A DNA stretch of 64,000 nt from CAVVAL01 sp963742725 (lineage in GTDB: Bacteria > Actinomycetota > Actinomycetes > Mycobacteriales > Cryptosporangiaceae): NCBI GenBank assembly GCA_963742725.1, contig CAVUMX010000002.1:10827-74826 (forward strand), written 5' to 3'. Below are positions 39,853 to 48,614 of the stretch, piece after piece. The position numbers were made by a program, and so were the translations under genes. Position 1 is the first letter of the stretch. Each line of letters begins with the position of its first letter. The notes beneath the pieces are model-generated. The model was not told where the DNA came from. It searched no databases and saw only the letters and a program-made list of their open reading frames with translations.

Positions 39853-41205
39853 TTGCGCCACGCGGCGGCGGCAGGTCTGGCCGCGCGAACGTGCCTGGTC
39901 GCGAGCGTGGCCCTGGCCGCCGGTGCGCTGCTGGCCGTGGCGGGGTGCGGCGCCCCAGGCGACGGTGTCCTCTACGACGGTGTCCGGCCCGCCGGCGACG
40001 GGCCCGTGACGATCCGGGTGCCGCGGAACGCCCCCACGATCGGCGCCGCCGTCAAGGCCGCACGCAGCGGCGACATGGTGCTGGTCGAGCCGGGCGTGTA
40101 CCGGGAGACGGTCCGGATCCGGACCCCTCGGATCGTCCTGCGCGGCACGGACCGCAGCGGCGTCGTCATCGACGGGCAGGGCCGGCGCGGCAACGGCGTG
40201 GTCGTCACCGCGAGCGGCGTGTCGGTGGAGAACCTGACCGTCCGCAACCACAACCTGTACGGCGTCCTCGTCACCGGCATGACCGACGCCGACGCCGGTA
40301 TCGGCCGGGGCAGCGAGGGGTACCGGCGGCTCGACACGGCCAGGTTCCCGCCGCTGTCCGGGTACCGCGTCCGGTACGTGACCGCGGCCAACAACGGCCT
40401 CTACGGCATCTACGCGTTCGACGCCCGGGACGGCGTGATCGAGCACAACTACGCGTCCGGCAGCGCCGACTCCGGCATCTACGTCGGGCAGTGCAAGCCG
40501 TGCGACGCCGTCGTGCGCGACAACGTGGCCGAACGCAACGCCGTCGGCTTCGAAGGCGCGAACTCCAGCGGCGGACTGTTCGTCGTCCGGAACCGCTTCA
40601 CCGGCAACCGCGTCGGGCTGACGATCCAGTCCAGCCACTTGGAGGCGCTGGTACCGCAGGAGTCGGCGACGATCGTCGGCAACCTCGTCGCGGACAACGT
40701 CGAGCTGGCCACGCCCGAGCAGGCCGACGGCGCGTTCGGGCTCGGGATCGGCCTGGGCGGCGGCCACCGGAACGTGATCGCCCGCAACCGGGTCACCGGC
40801 CACGCACGGGCCGGGCTGCTGGTCACGTCCGTCGAGGACATCGCGCCGCTGGACAACCGCATCGAAGGCAACGTGTTCGCCGGCAACGCCCTCGACGTGG
40901 CGTACGCGGCGTCGGCGCGCGCCCCCGGACGGGCGAACTGCCTGCGCGCGAACGTCCTCGCGACGACCGCACCGGCAGCGCTGACCCGCGGCACCGCCTG
41001 CGCGGACGGCGTCGGGGAACGGCCCTTCGCCGGGGCGACCTCGCCGCGCGGCATCTCGTTCCGCAAGGTCGCCGGACCCCCGCCGCAGCCGTCGTTGCCG
41101 CCCGGCACTCCCGCGGAACCGGCCCCCGGCCTCCCGGACGACGTCGCGACCGACGCCATCGGCGTCCCGCCCGCCACCCTGCTCGCCGAACGGGCCGGCC
41201 GATGA
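39853..41205 (+). CDS. Right-handed beta-helix lipoprotein
   Basis: 450 residues. The TTG start at 39853 gives a signal peptide ending in lipobox AVAGC. The body has NosD/pectate-lyase-like beta-helix turns: GAAVKAARSGDMVLVEPGVY, GNGVVVTASGVSVENLTVRN, NGLYGIYAFDARDGVIEHNY, VRDNVAERNAVGFEGANSSG and NVIARNRVTGHARAGLLVTS. The C-terminal 60 residues are Pro-rich. Substrate and activity are unknown; surface polysaccharide binding or cleavage is possible. It overlaps the next lipoprotein gene by ATGA and is divergent from the DyP gene. Confidence 0.8.
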   Translation: MRHAAAAGLAARTCLVASVALAAGALLAVAGCGAPGDGVLYDGVRPAGDGPVTIRVPRNAPTIGAAVKAARSGDMVLVEPGVYRETVRIRTPRIVLRGTDRSGVVIDGQGRRGNGVVVTASGVSVENLTVRNHNLYGVLVTGMTDADAGIGRGSEGYRRLDTARFPPLSGYRVRYVTAANNGLYGIYAFDARDGVIEHNYASGSADSGIYVGQCKPCDAVVRDNVAERNAVGFEGANSSGGLFVVRNRFTGNRVGLTIQSSHLEALVPQESATIVGNLVADNVELATPEQADGAFGLGIGLGGGHRNVIARNRVTGHARAGLLVTSVEDIAPLDNRIEGNVFAGNALDVAYAASARAPGRANCLRANVLATTAPAALTRGTACADGVGERPFAGATSPRGISFRKVAGPPPQPSLPPGTPAEPAPGLPDDVATDAIGVPPATLLAERAGR

Positions 41206-41864
41206 CTGTCACGCGGCGGGCGCTGCTGCTCGGGCTGCTGGCCGGGGTCGCCGGGTGCGGACGGGACGGCTCCGGGCCACGGGCGCTGAGCGCCGAGGAG
41301 GCCGAGCGGCTGGCGCTGATCCGGCTGACGAACTACGAGCGGGGCACCAGCGCGTTCATGGCGGCCGTACCGGTCGGATCGATGCGGATGCGGCTCGACG
41401 GGCGCGTCGACTGGCCCGGCAACGTCGGCTACGCACTGGTGACGGTCGCGGGCGGGCCGGCACAGCTCCTCCAGTGGACGCCCGCGCGGATCGCCGTCCT
41501 GCCCGACTGGGAGGGGCCGTTGCCGGACCGTCCCCCGGCCGCGGGCTGGCTGGCCCGGACGCCCGTCCGCACCGCCTCGTTCGACGCCGCGCTGCTGCTG
41601 ATCCTCGCGCTGGCGCACGACCGTCCGGAGAACGCGGAGCTGCTGCGGCAGAACGGCGCGCGGCGGCTCCGCACCGTGACACGGGACGGCGAACGGCTCA
41701 CGGTGTTCCAGGGCCCGGACCGCGGGCGGATCAGGTACTGGGTGGACGCGGACGGCGAGCTGCGCCGCATCGAGGCCCAGGTCGGAGGGGACGCCGACAC
41801 GATCGTCGACCTGCTCCCCGGCCCGGCCCCAGCCGTGATCCCCGTCCCGGGCCTCACCACCTAA
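41202..41864 (+). CDS. Lipoprotein, translationally coupled to the beta-helix gene
   Basis: 220 residues. MTVTRRALLLGLLAGVAGC has a Tat-like RR followed by the lipobox VAGC. The mature part, with MRMRLDGRVDWPGNVGYALV, WTPARIAVLPDWEGPLPDRP and RIRYWVDADGELRRIEAQVG, resembles LolA/LppX-like beta folds of actinobacterial lipoproteins, though that match is weak. The ATG overlaps the preceding TGA. A family B palindrome lies 5 nt after the stop. Confidence 0.75.
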   Translation: MTVTRRALLLGLLAGVAGCGRDGSGPRALSAEEAERLALIRLTNYERGTSAFMAAVPVGSMRMRLDGRVDWPGNVGYALVTVAGGPAQLLQWTPARIAVLPDWEGPLPDRPPAAGWLARTPVRTASFDAALLLILALAHDRPENAELLRQNGARRLRTVTRDGERLTVFQGPDRGRIRYWVDADGELRRIEAQVGGDADTIVDLLPGPAPAVIPVPGLTT

Positions 41865-41869
41865 CGCGG

Positions 41870-41915
41870 TTTGGGCGATCTTTCTGCGCCTATGGCGACA
41901 GAAAGATCGCCCAAA
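41870..41915. repeat. Family B palindrome, copy 3
   Basis: Arms TTTGGGCGATCTTTCTG and CAGAAAGATCGCCCAAA are the same as in copy 2, with centre CGCCTATGGCGA. It lies between two convergent genes, 5 nt after one stop and 3 nt before the other, which supports a terminator role. Confidence 0.88.
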
Positions 41916-41918
41916 CGC

Positions 41919-44900
41919 TTACGCCGTCTCGCGGCGGCGGCGCACTGCGGCGAGTACCAGCATGAAGCCGGTGCTCAGGACCACGATGCCGACACCGACC
42001 AGCCCGATCAGCGAGGCGCCCGTGACCGGCAATCCGCTCGCCGGCCTGACATACCCGGCGTCGACCCGCTTGCCCCGGCCACCCGGACCGACGTAGACCA
42101 GCTCGGTGCAGCCGCTGGGCGAGACCGCGTCCGAGTCGTAGCTCTCGTTGCCCACATTGGACGCGGTGAGCTTCGTGTCCCCGTACGGCTTCGGCAGGTT
42201 CTTGACGCCGTAGCAGAGCCGGTACTTGCCGGACACCACGTCGTAGAACGTGACCGTGCCGTCCGCACCGGTCCTGGCGGTGCCGATGACCGTGCCGTTC
42301 TCGTCGCGCAGGACCACCGGCACGCCCGGGATCAGCGGCTCGCCGCCGTCGCGCACACCGTCGCGGTCGCGGTCGAACCACGTGCCGCCGGTGATCCGGT
42401 TCGCCTCCGGACGGATGCCGGCGTCGACGGTCAGGTTCTGGCGCTTGTCGACGCCGAGTTCGACCGATTCGGCGCATGCCGTGGCCGGCGACGCGTCGGA
42501 GTCCGTCGCGTCGGCGCCCGCGTTCGGCACGGTGACGATGTAGCCGGTGTACGGCGCCGGCAGGTCCGACAGGTCGAAGCAGACCGTGTACGTGCCGTCC
42601 GGCAGGTTCTCGACCAGGTAGTTCCCGTCCGCGTCCGTCGTATCGGTGGCCACGACGGTGTCGCCGCTGCGAACGGTCACCGGGACGTCCGGCACGCCGG
42701 GCTCGCCCGGATCCTGGACGCCGTCCTTGTCCTCGTCGGACCAGACCCGGTCACCGAGCTGGTTCGGCGGCGCGACGAGGCCCGCGTCCACGGTCAGGTT
42801 CTGGCGCTTGTTCACCCCGAGCTCCACCGGCTCTGCGCAGCCCGTCCCGGCTGCCGCGTCGGAGTCGACGGTGTCGTCGGCGCCGGTGTTCGGCGTCGTC
42901 GCGGTGTAGTCGCCGACAGCGTCGGGCAGGTTCGCCAGGTCGAAGCACACCGTGTAGCGGCCGTCCGGCAGGTTCTCGAACAGGTACTTCCCGGTCGCGT
43001 CCGTCGTGTCGGTGCCCACGACGGTGTCCTCGCCGTCCTTCACCGTGACCTTCACGCCCGCGACCGGCTTCTCGCCCTCGTCCTGGACACCGTCCTTGTC
43101 GGCGTCCACCCAGACGTAGTCGCCCAGCGTGTTCACCGGCGCGACGAGGCCCAGGTCGAGCGTGAGGTCCTGCCGCTTGTTGACCCCGAGCGTCACCGGC
43201 GCGGTGCATCCGCTCGCCGGGTCGGCATCGGAATCCACCCCGTCATTACTGCCGGCGTCCTTCGTGGTGACCGTGTAGTCGTCCACGGCCGCCGGCAGGT
43301 TCACCAGGTCGAAGCAGACCGTGTACGTGCCGTCCGGCAGGTCGTCGATCAGGTACTTACCGTTCGCGTCCGTCGTGTCGGTGCCCACGACCGTGGTCCC
43401 GACCATCGCGTTCGCCACGACACCGGCGACCGGGGTCTCGGTCGGGTCCTGGACGCCGTCGCGGTCGGCGTCGATCCACACGTAGTCGCCGAGACTGTTC
43501 GGCGGCGCGACGAGCCCGAGGTCGAGGGTGAAGTTCTCCCGGTTGCCCTCGCCGACGGTCACCGAACCGGTGCACCCGGTCGGGCCGGCGTCGGAGTCCG
43601 CCTCGTCGTCGCCGCCGGCGTCCGGCGTCGTCGGCGTGTAGTCCTCCACGGCGGCCGGCATGTTCGCCAGGTCGAAGCAGACCGTGTACGTGCCGTTCGG
43701 GACGTCGTCGAACAGGTACTTCCCGCCGTCCTCGGTAGTGTCCGTCCCGACCTGCTCGCCGGCCTGGTTCATCAGCCGGACGGGCACGCCGTCCACCGCG
43801 GTCTCGGTCGGGTCCTGGACGCCGTCCTTGTCGGCGTCGATCCACACGTAATCGCCGATCCGGTTGACCGGCGGCACGAGACCCAGGTCGAGCGTCAGGT
43901 TCTGCCGCTTGTTCGTGCCCAGCTCGACCGGCTCCGTGCACAGGGTGGCCGGATCGCCGTCCGAGTCGACCGCGTCGTCGGTGCCGACGTTCGGCAGCGT
44001 CGGCACGTAGTCCGAGTACGGCACCGGCACGGACGAGAGGTCGAAGCAGACCGTGTACGTGCCGTCGGGCAGGTCCTCGATCAGGTACTTCCCGGTCGCG
44101 TCCGTGGTGTCGGTGCCCATGACGGTGGTCCCGCTCATGGCCGTGGCGACCACGCCCGGAACCGGCGGTTCACCCGTGTCCTGGACGCCGTCCTTGTCCG
44201 TGTCGGCCCAGGCGTAGTCGCCGAGACTGTTCGGCGGCGCGATCAGGCCGAGGTCGAGCGTCAGGTTCTGCCGGGCGCCTAGCCCGAGCGTCACCGGCCC
44301 GGTGCATCCGGTGGTCGGGTCGCCGTCGGAGTCGGCCGCGTCGTTGCCGCCAGCGTCCTTCGTAGTCACCGTGTAGTCGTCCACGGCCGCCGGCAGGTTC
44401 ACGATGTCGAAGCAGACCGTGTACGTGCCGTCCGGCAGGCCGGTGATCAGGTACAGCCCGTCGGCGTCGGTCGTGTCGGTGCCGGCCTCGCGGCCGTCGG
44501 CGCTCATCGCCTTGGCGATCACGCCCTGGACGTCGGTCTCGGTCGGGTCCTGCACCCCGTCCTTGTCGGCGTCGATCCACACGTAGTCGCCGAGGCTGTT
44601 CAGCGGCGACACCAGCCCGAGGTCCAGTGTGGTGTTCGAGCGCTGCCCGGGCCCGAGCGGGACCTGCGGCGTGCACCCGGTTCCCTGGTCGGCATCAGAG
44701 TCGAGCGCGTCGTTGGCGCCCGCGTCCTTCGTGGTCGGCACGTAGTCGTCCACCGCCGGCGGCAGCGCCGACAGGTTGAAGCACACGTCGTAGCTGCCGT
44801 CCGGCAGGTCGGTGAACGTGTACTTGCCGGTCGCGTCCGTGAACGCGGTGTCCACCGAGGTGCCGCCCGCGTCCCGCACCATCACCGGCACGCCCTCGAC

Positions 44901-47900
44901 GGGCGTCTCCGTCGGATCCTGGACGCCGTCGCGGTCGGCGTCGATCCACACGTAGTCGCCGAGGCTGTTCAGCGGCGGGATCAGGCCCATGTCGACCGTC
45001 AGGTCCTCCCGCGCGCCTGAACCCACCGTCACCGGGCCGGTGCACCCGTCCGCCGGGCTGGCGTCGGAGTCCACCGCGTCGTTCGTTCCGGTGTTCTGGG
45101 TGGTCGGCGTGTAGTCGCTGACAGCGTCGGGCAGGGCGGTCAGGTCGAAGCAGACGGTGTACGTGCCGTCCGGAAGGTTCTCGACCAGGTAGAGGCCGTT
45201 CGCGTCGGTGGTGTCGGTGCCGACGGTCGCTCCGGCCGGGTTCTTGACGATCACGTCCACGCCCGGCACCGGAGTCTCGCCGGTGTCCTGGACGCCGTCG
45301 CGGTCGGCGTCGACCCAGACGAAGTTTCCAATGCGGTTCAGCGGCGGCACCAGCCCGAGGTCCAGGGTCAGGTCCTGTCGCTTGTCGATGTCCAGCTCCG
45401 TCGGCGGGGCGCAGCCGTCGGTCAGGCTCGCGTCGGAGTCCAGCGCGTCGTCGGTACCCGCGTTCGGCGTGGTCGGCCGGTAGTCGCTCACCGCGTCCGG
45501 CAGGGCGGTCAGGTCGAAGCAGACGGTGTACGTGCCGTCCGGCAGGTTCTCGACCAGGTAGAGGCCGTTCGCGTCGGTGGTGTCGGTGCCGACGGTCGCT
45601 CCGGCCGGGTTCTTGACGATCACGTCCACGCCCGGCACCGGAGTCTCGCCGGTATCCTGGACGCCGTCGCGGTCGGCGTCGATCCACACATAGTCGCCGA
45701 CCTTGTTGATCGCGGCCACGACCCCCGCGTCCAGGGTGTGGTTCACCGATCCGGCCGGACCGGTCGTCACGGTCGCCTCGCCGGACGCCGGTACGACGTC
45801 GGAGTCGATCCGGTCGTCGCTACCACCGTCCTTCACGGTCCAGCGCAGCGCGGCGAGCGGCGGCGATCCGGGCAGCGGCGCGGTGTTCACGCCGGCGAAG
45901 CTGAACCGCAGCGTGTACGCAGTTGCCGGCGCCAGGCCGTCCGCCGTACCGAAGTAGTATTCGCCGGCCGCGTTCGTGACCTTGGTGGACACGACGGCGC
46001 CGGCAGCGTTGACGAGCTGCACCTGGACGCCCGCCAGCGCCGGCTCGCTCGGGTCCTGGACGCCGTCGGCGTCGGTGTCGAACCACGCCCGGTTGCCGAT
46101 CTGCACCGGCGCGAGGTCGCAGAGCACCTCCAGGTCGCCGAGGCCGTTCTGCTTGCCGAAGCCCTCGCTGGTGTTGTCGAGGATGTCGAGACCGTTGGTG
46201 TTGCCGGCCGTGCCGTTGTTGCGGTCGAACCACGCGACACCGTTGGTGAACAGGTCGGCGTCTGTGTCGTAGCCGGTCACGGCCATGCGGGTCTGCTGGA
46301 GCGGCAGCGCGATCGCGCCCTGGGACGTCTCCAGGTGGAACTGCGGCCGGAACTCGCCCGGGTAGTACTCGACGACCGTCGCCGGTTCACCGCCGCTGTT
46401 GGCGGCCGTGCGGTTGTTGGGGCACTGCGCGTTCGTGCCCTCCCACACGTAGGCGCCGCCCTGGAGGCAGGCACGGTTGAGGTCGCCGCCCGCGTACGGG
46501 CCGTACAGCGTGGTGCCACCGGTCGGCGGCGGAGCGTCGTGGCCCCACATGTCGCCCCACCGGTCGCGGAACCCGAGCACGAGGTCGCCGTCCGCCTCGA
46601 TCGCGATGTCGGCGAGCATCGGCTGCGGGTTGACGTGGAAGACCGTGGGAGTCCACGTCGTGTTCCACGGGCGCCAGCGGTTGCCGGTGTCGGAGTCCGC
46701 GACGGCCACGTTGCCGCGCTCGAAGTTGAGGGTCTTCCTCAGGATCTCGCCCGCGTTGAACGTGTCCGTGCCCGTGTTGAAGGTCTGCACGACCGCCTGG
46801 ACGTCGTTCAACTGCTGGCTCGACTCGCCCGAACAGACACCACCCACGTACAGGACGCTGTCGCGCACACCGAGGCCGAACGGGCGCCAGTTGCCCTCGC
46901 CGCCCGGGCAGGCCGGGTTCGGGATCGGGACCGTCTTCAGCGCGGCCGTCGCGGTCGCCAGCGTCGCGTCGTACACGTAGAGGGTCTTGTTGTTGAGGTT
47001 GACGACGTAGAGCTTGGAGCCGTCCTCGCTGATCTCCAGGTCGCCCAGCGCCTCGCGGCCGGGCACGTTGAAGAACGCCCCGTCCACGTTGACCGGCTCG
47101 TTGTGGGCCGTGGTGCCCGCGTTCGGCACGGTCGTGAAGTTGGTCGTGACGCCGGTCGTCCGGTTGGTCACGTAGACACCGCCGGCCTTCAACGGGCCGT
47201 ACTCGGTGATGCGCTTGGCGATGGCGCCGGAGAAGATCCTCTGGTCCTGCTTGCGGTAGGCGATGCCGTGGACAGTGCCGGTGGCCCCCTGGGTAGAGAT
47301 CGGCGTCGTCGCGGCCTCGGCCCGCGCGGTGTACGGGAAGGTCACCAGCGAGCGGCCGGACGGCAGCTTCGGATGCCGGTGCCCCGTCCACGTGCCGCGC
47401 TGGCAGGCGGTGACGAGGAGCGGGTTCGCCTGGCAGTAGTCGGCCGGGTTCCACATGCCGACGGTGAGGTTGACGGCGGTGTTGTTGGAGACGTTGACGA
47501 ACGATGTCCAGCTCCGGAGCGCGTTCGCGCCCGCCGCCGTGGTGGCCGGCGCCGGCTGCAGGACGCTGCCCGCCGGAGCCTCCACCTGGACGCGGTACCG
47601 CCCGCCCGTCACCGTGCCGAGGTTGACCGTCGCCGAGCCGTCGGCGCCCGTGGTGGCAGCCGCCGTCGCGCCCGTGTCGTCCGTGACCGTGATCGGGGCA
47701 CCGGCCACGCCGACCTCGATCGCGGGCTCGTAGGCGCCGTTGCCGTTGAAGTCCCGGATTGCCCGCACGGTGAGCGCACCATCGCCGGGGCCTGCCTCGG
47801 CCGGTCCGCCTGGCGGAGCCACCGCGACGAGCACGCCGACCAGCACTGTCACCGTCAGCGCGGCAACGCTGGCTCTCAGCAACGTACCCAGCCGTGCAGA

Positions 47901-47912
47901 ATGCCTGCGCAT
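41919..47912 (-). CDS. Giant LPXTG surface protein with eleven SdrD-B-like repeats
   Basis: 1997 residues. A Sec signal peptide (MRRHSARLGTLLRASVAALT...) is followed by an SdrD-B-like domain (IRDFNGNGAYEPAIEVGVAG). A region of about 400 residues looks like a beta-propeller (GDLEISEDGSKLYVVNLNNK). Eleven tandem repeats of about 110-125 residues follow, each opening GDYVWIDADRDGVQDPTETP or a variant, a DxDxDG calcium-binding pattern. The C-terminus is a sortase signal: LPVTG, a hydrophobic helix, then RRRRETA. It should be covalently anchored to peptidoglycan as a rigid stalk or adhesin. No sortase gene is in the window. Confidence 0.9.
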   Translation of the reverse strand: MRRHSARLGTLLRASVAALTVTVLVGVLVAVAPPGGPAEAGPGDGALTVRAIRDFNGNGAYEPAIEVGVAGAPITVTDDTGATAAATTGADGSATVNLGTVTGGRYRVQVEAPAGSVLQPAPATTAAGANALRSWTSFVNVSNNTAVNLTVGMWNPADYCQANPLLVTACQRGTWTGHRHPKLPSGRSLVTFPYTARAEAATTPISTQGATGTVHGIAYRKQDQRIFSGAIAKRITEYGPLKAGGVYVTNRTTGVTTNFTTVPNAGTTAHNEPVNVDGAFFNVPGREALGDLEISEDGSKLYVVNLNNKTLYVYDATLATATAALKTVPIPNPACPGGEGNWRPFGLGVRDSVLYVGGVCSGESSQQLNDVQAVVQTFNTGTDTFNAGEILRKTLNFERGNVAVADSDTGNRWRPWNTTWTPTVFHVNPQPMLADIAIEADGDLVLGFRDRWGDMWGHDAPPPTGGTTLYGPYAGGDLNRACLQGGAYVWEGTNAQCPNNRTAANSGGEPATVVEYYPGEFRPQFHLETSQGAIALPLQQTRMAVTGYDTDADLFTNGVAWFDRNNGTAGNTNGLDILDNTSEGFGKQNGLGDLEVLCDLAPVQIGNRAWFDTDADGVQDPSEPALAGVQVQLVNAAGAVVSTKVTNAAGEYYFGTADGLAPATAYTLRFSFAGVNTAPLPGSPPLAALRWTVKDGGSDDRIDSDVVPASGEATVTTGPAGSVNHTLDAGVVAAINKVGDYVWIDADRDGVQDTGETPVPGVDVIVKNPAGATVGTDTTDANGLYLVENLPDGTYTVCFDLTALPDAVSDYRPTTPNAGTDDALDSDASLTDGCAPPTELDIDKRQDLTLDLGLVPPLNRIGNFVWVDADRDGVQDTGETPVPGVDVIVKNPAGATVGTDTTDANGLYLVENLPDGTYTVCFDLTALPDAVSDYTPTTQNTGTNDAVDSDASPADGCTGPVTVGSGAREDLTVDMGLIPPLNSLGDYVWIDADRDGVQDPTETPVEGVPVMVRDAGGTSVDTAFTDATGKYTFTDLPDGSYDVCFNLSALPPAVDDYVPTTKDAGANDALDSDADQGTGCTPQVPLGPGQRSNTTLDLGLVSPLNSLGDYVWIDADKDGVQDPTETDVQGVIAKAMSADGREAGTDTTDADGLYLITGLPDGTYTVCFDIVNLPAAVDDYTVTTKDAGGNDAADSDGDPTTGCTGPVTLGLGARQNLTLDLGLIAPPNSLGDYAWADTDKDGVQDTGEPPVPGVVATAMSGTTVMGTDTTDATGKYLIEDLPDGTYTVCFDLSSVPVPYSDYVPTLPNVGTDDAVDSDGDPATLCTEPVELGTNKRQNLTLDLGLVPPVNRIGDYVWIDADKDGVQDPTETAVDGVPVRLMNQAGEQVGTDTTEDGGKYLFDDVPNGTYTVCFDLANMPAAVEDYTPTTPDAGGDDEADSDAGPTGCTGSVTVGEGNRENFTLDLGLVAPPNSLGDYVWIDADRDGVQDPTETPVAGVVANAMVGTTVVGTDTTDANGKYLIDDLPDGTYTVCFDLVNLPAAVDDYTVTTKDAGSNDGVDSDADPASGCTAPVTLGVNKRQDLTLDLGLVAPVNTLGDYVWVDADKDGVQDEGEKPVAGVKVTVKDGEDTVVGTDTTDATGKYLFENLPDGRYTVCFDLANLPDAVGDYTATTPNTGADDTVDSDAAAGTGCAEPVELGVNKRQNLTVDAGLVAPPNQLGDRVWSDEDKDGVQDPGEPGVPDVPVTVRSGDTVVATDTTDADGNYLVENLPDGTYTVCFDLSDLPAPYTGYIVTVPNAGADATDSDASPATACAESVELGVDKRQNLTVDAGIRPEANRITGGTWFDRDRDGVRDGGEPLIPGVPVVLRDENGTVIGTARTGADGTVTFYDVVSGKYRLCYGVKNLPKPYGDTKLTASNVGNESYDSDAVSPSGCTELVYVGPGGRGKRVDAGYVRPASGLPVTGASLIGLVGVGIVVLSTGFMLVLAAVRRRRETA
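42040..46110 (-). repeat. Tandem coding repeats of the surface protein
   Basis: Eleven in-frame repeat units of roughly 330-370 nt encode the SdrD-B-like domains. Two adjacent units are almost identical for about 180 nt (near 45134-45315 and 45503-45684, offset 369 nt) with only two differences seen in the shared core, a mark of recent duplication or gene conversion. Other units differ mainly at the ends. Confidence 0.85.
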
Positions 47913-47966
47913 AGCGACCCCCGCACCTCATCGAGTGCGGGACACCCCGCCTCGTGGTCACCTTCT

Positions 47967-48017
47967 GGTACAGATGAGATATAAGCGTCATAAGTGACGT
48001 TTGTAAAGCATGACGCT
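47967..48017 (-). promoter_or_regulatory. Promoter with CGTCA/TGACG operator for the surface-protein gene
   Basis: On the minus strand TTTACA and TATATC at 18-nt spacing form a good promoter for the gene starting at 47912. Between the two boxes is CGTCA-CTTA-TGACG, and AGCGTCAT (47984-47991) is also an exact inverted repeat of ATGACGCT (48010-48017). Three CGTCA-type half-sites overlapping a promoter suggest a repressor-binding region. The regulator is unknown. Confidence 0.55.
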
Positions 48018-48097
48018 GATACCACGCAGCAAGGCACTCATCGGACTGGACCTCCCGGCAGACTTGGGAACACCGCCGAACCGCACCAGGAGGACCG

Positions 48098-48532
48098 ATG
48101 ACCGCACCGGACGAGATCGTCGACAGCCCGACGGGCTGGGTGGCCAGGCACATCCATACCTACGTCGAGTCCGGTGGCGAGCGCGGCCACCAGTGGAAGG
48201 GCGTGCAGACCGCCTTACTCACCACCCGGGGCCGCAAGTCCGGCGCGCTCCGCCGCACCCCGCTCATCTACGGGCGCGACGGCGACCGCTACCTGCTGGT
48301 GGCCTCGCTCGGCGGCGCGCCGAAGCACCCGCTCTGGTACCTCAACCTGGTCGCCGACCCGGACATCGTCCTCCAGGTCGGCGCCGACGTCTTCGCCGGA
48401 CGGGCCCGCACGGCGACCGCCGAGGAGAAGCCGGCGCTGTGGCGCGCGATGGTCGAGATCTGGCCGGACTACGAGAACTACCAGCGGAAGACCGACCGCG
48501 AGATCCCGGTGGTGATCGTCGACCGGGTCTGA
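48098..48532 (+). CDS. F420-type deazaflavin-dependent oxidoreductase (Ddn family)
   Basis: A 144-residue split-beta-barrel protein of the nitroreductase/deazaflavin-dependent family. LLTTRGRKSGALRRTPLIYG, YLLVASLGGAPKHPLWYLNL and DPDIVLQVGADVFAGRARTA are the diagnostic blocks, with the phosphate-binding KSG. Such proteins use F420H2 to reduce quinones or diverse substrates. The physiological substrate is unknown. ATG 48098 follows AGGAGG. Confidence 0.9.
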   Translation: MTAPDEIVDSPTGWVARHIHTYVESGGERGHQWKGVQTALLTTRGRKSGALRRTPLIYGRDGDRYLLVASLGGAPKHPLWYLNLVADPDIVLQVGADVFAGRARTATAEEKPALWRAMVEIWPDYENYQRKTDREIPVVIVDRV

Positions 48533-48540
48533 CCGTGGCG

Positions 48541-48559
48541 CCGGACCGCTTCCGTCCGG
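48541..48559 (+). terminator. Hairpin after the deazaflavin oxidoreductase gene
   Basis: CCGGAC-CGCTTCC-GTCCGG, a 6-bp stem with a 7-nt loop, starts 9 nt after the stop. It is followed by AACAATTT, the only A/T-rich spot before the next gene. Confidence 0.5.
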
Positions 48560-48570
48560 AACAATTTGGG

Positions 48571-48584
48571 CAAGCGCTCGCTTG
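48571..48584. promoter_or_regulatory. TetR-type operator-like palindrome upstream of the amidohydrolase
   Basis: CAAGCG-CT-CGCTTG is a perfect dyad 31 nt upstream of the amidohydrolase start. Its CAAGCG half-site resembles operators of TetR-family regulators of actinobacterial fatty-acid and steroid genes. No TetR gene is nearby in the window. Confidence 0.4.
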
Positions 48585-48614
48585 GGCGCGGACCCTGCGG
48601 ACCGGGAGCGGCCC

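Noticed and set aside
42040..46110. Regular repeats with near-constant period, considered as a CRISPR-like or minisatellite array
   Set aside because: Period is about 330-370 nt, all units are in frame within one long gene, and they encode a known domain type.
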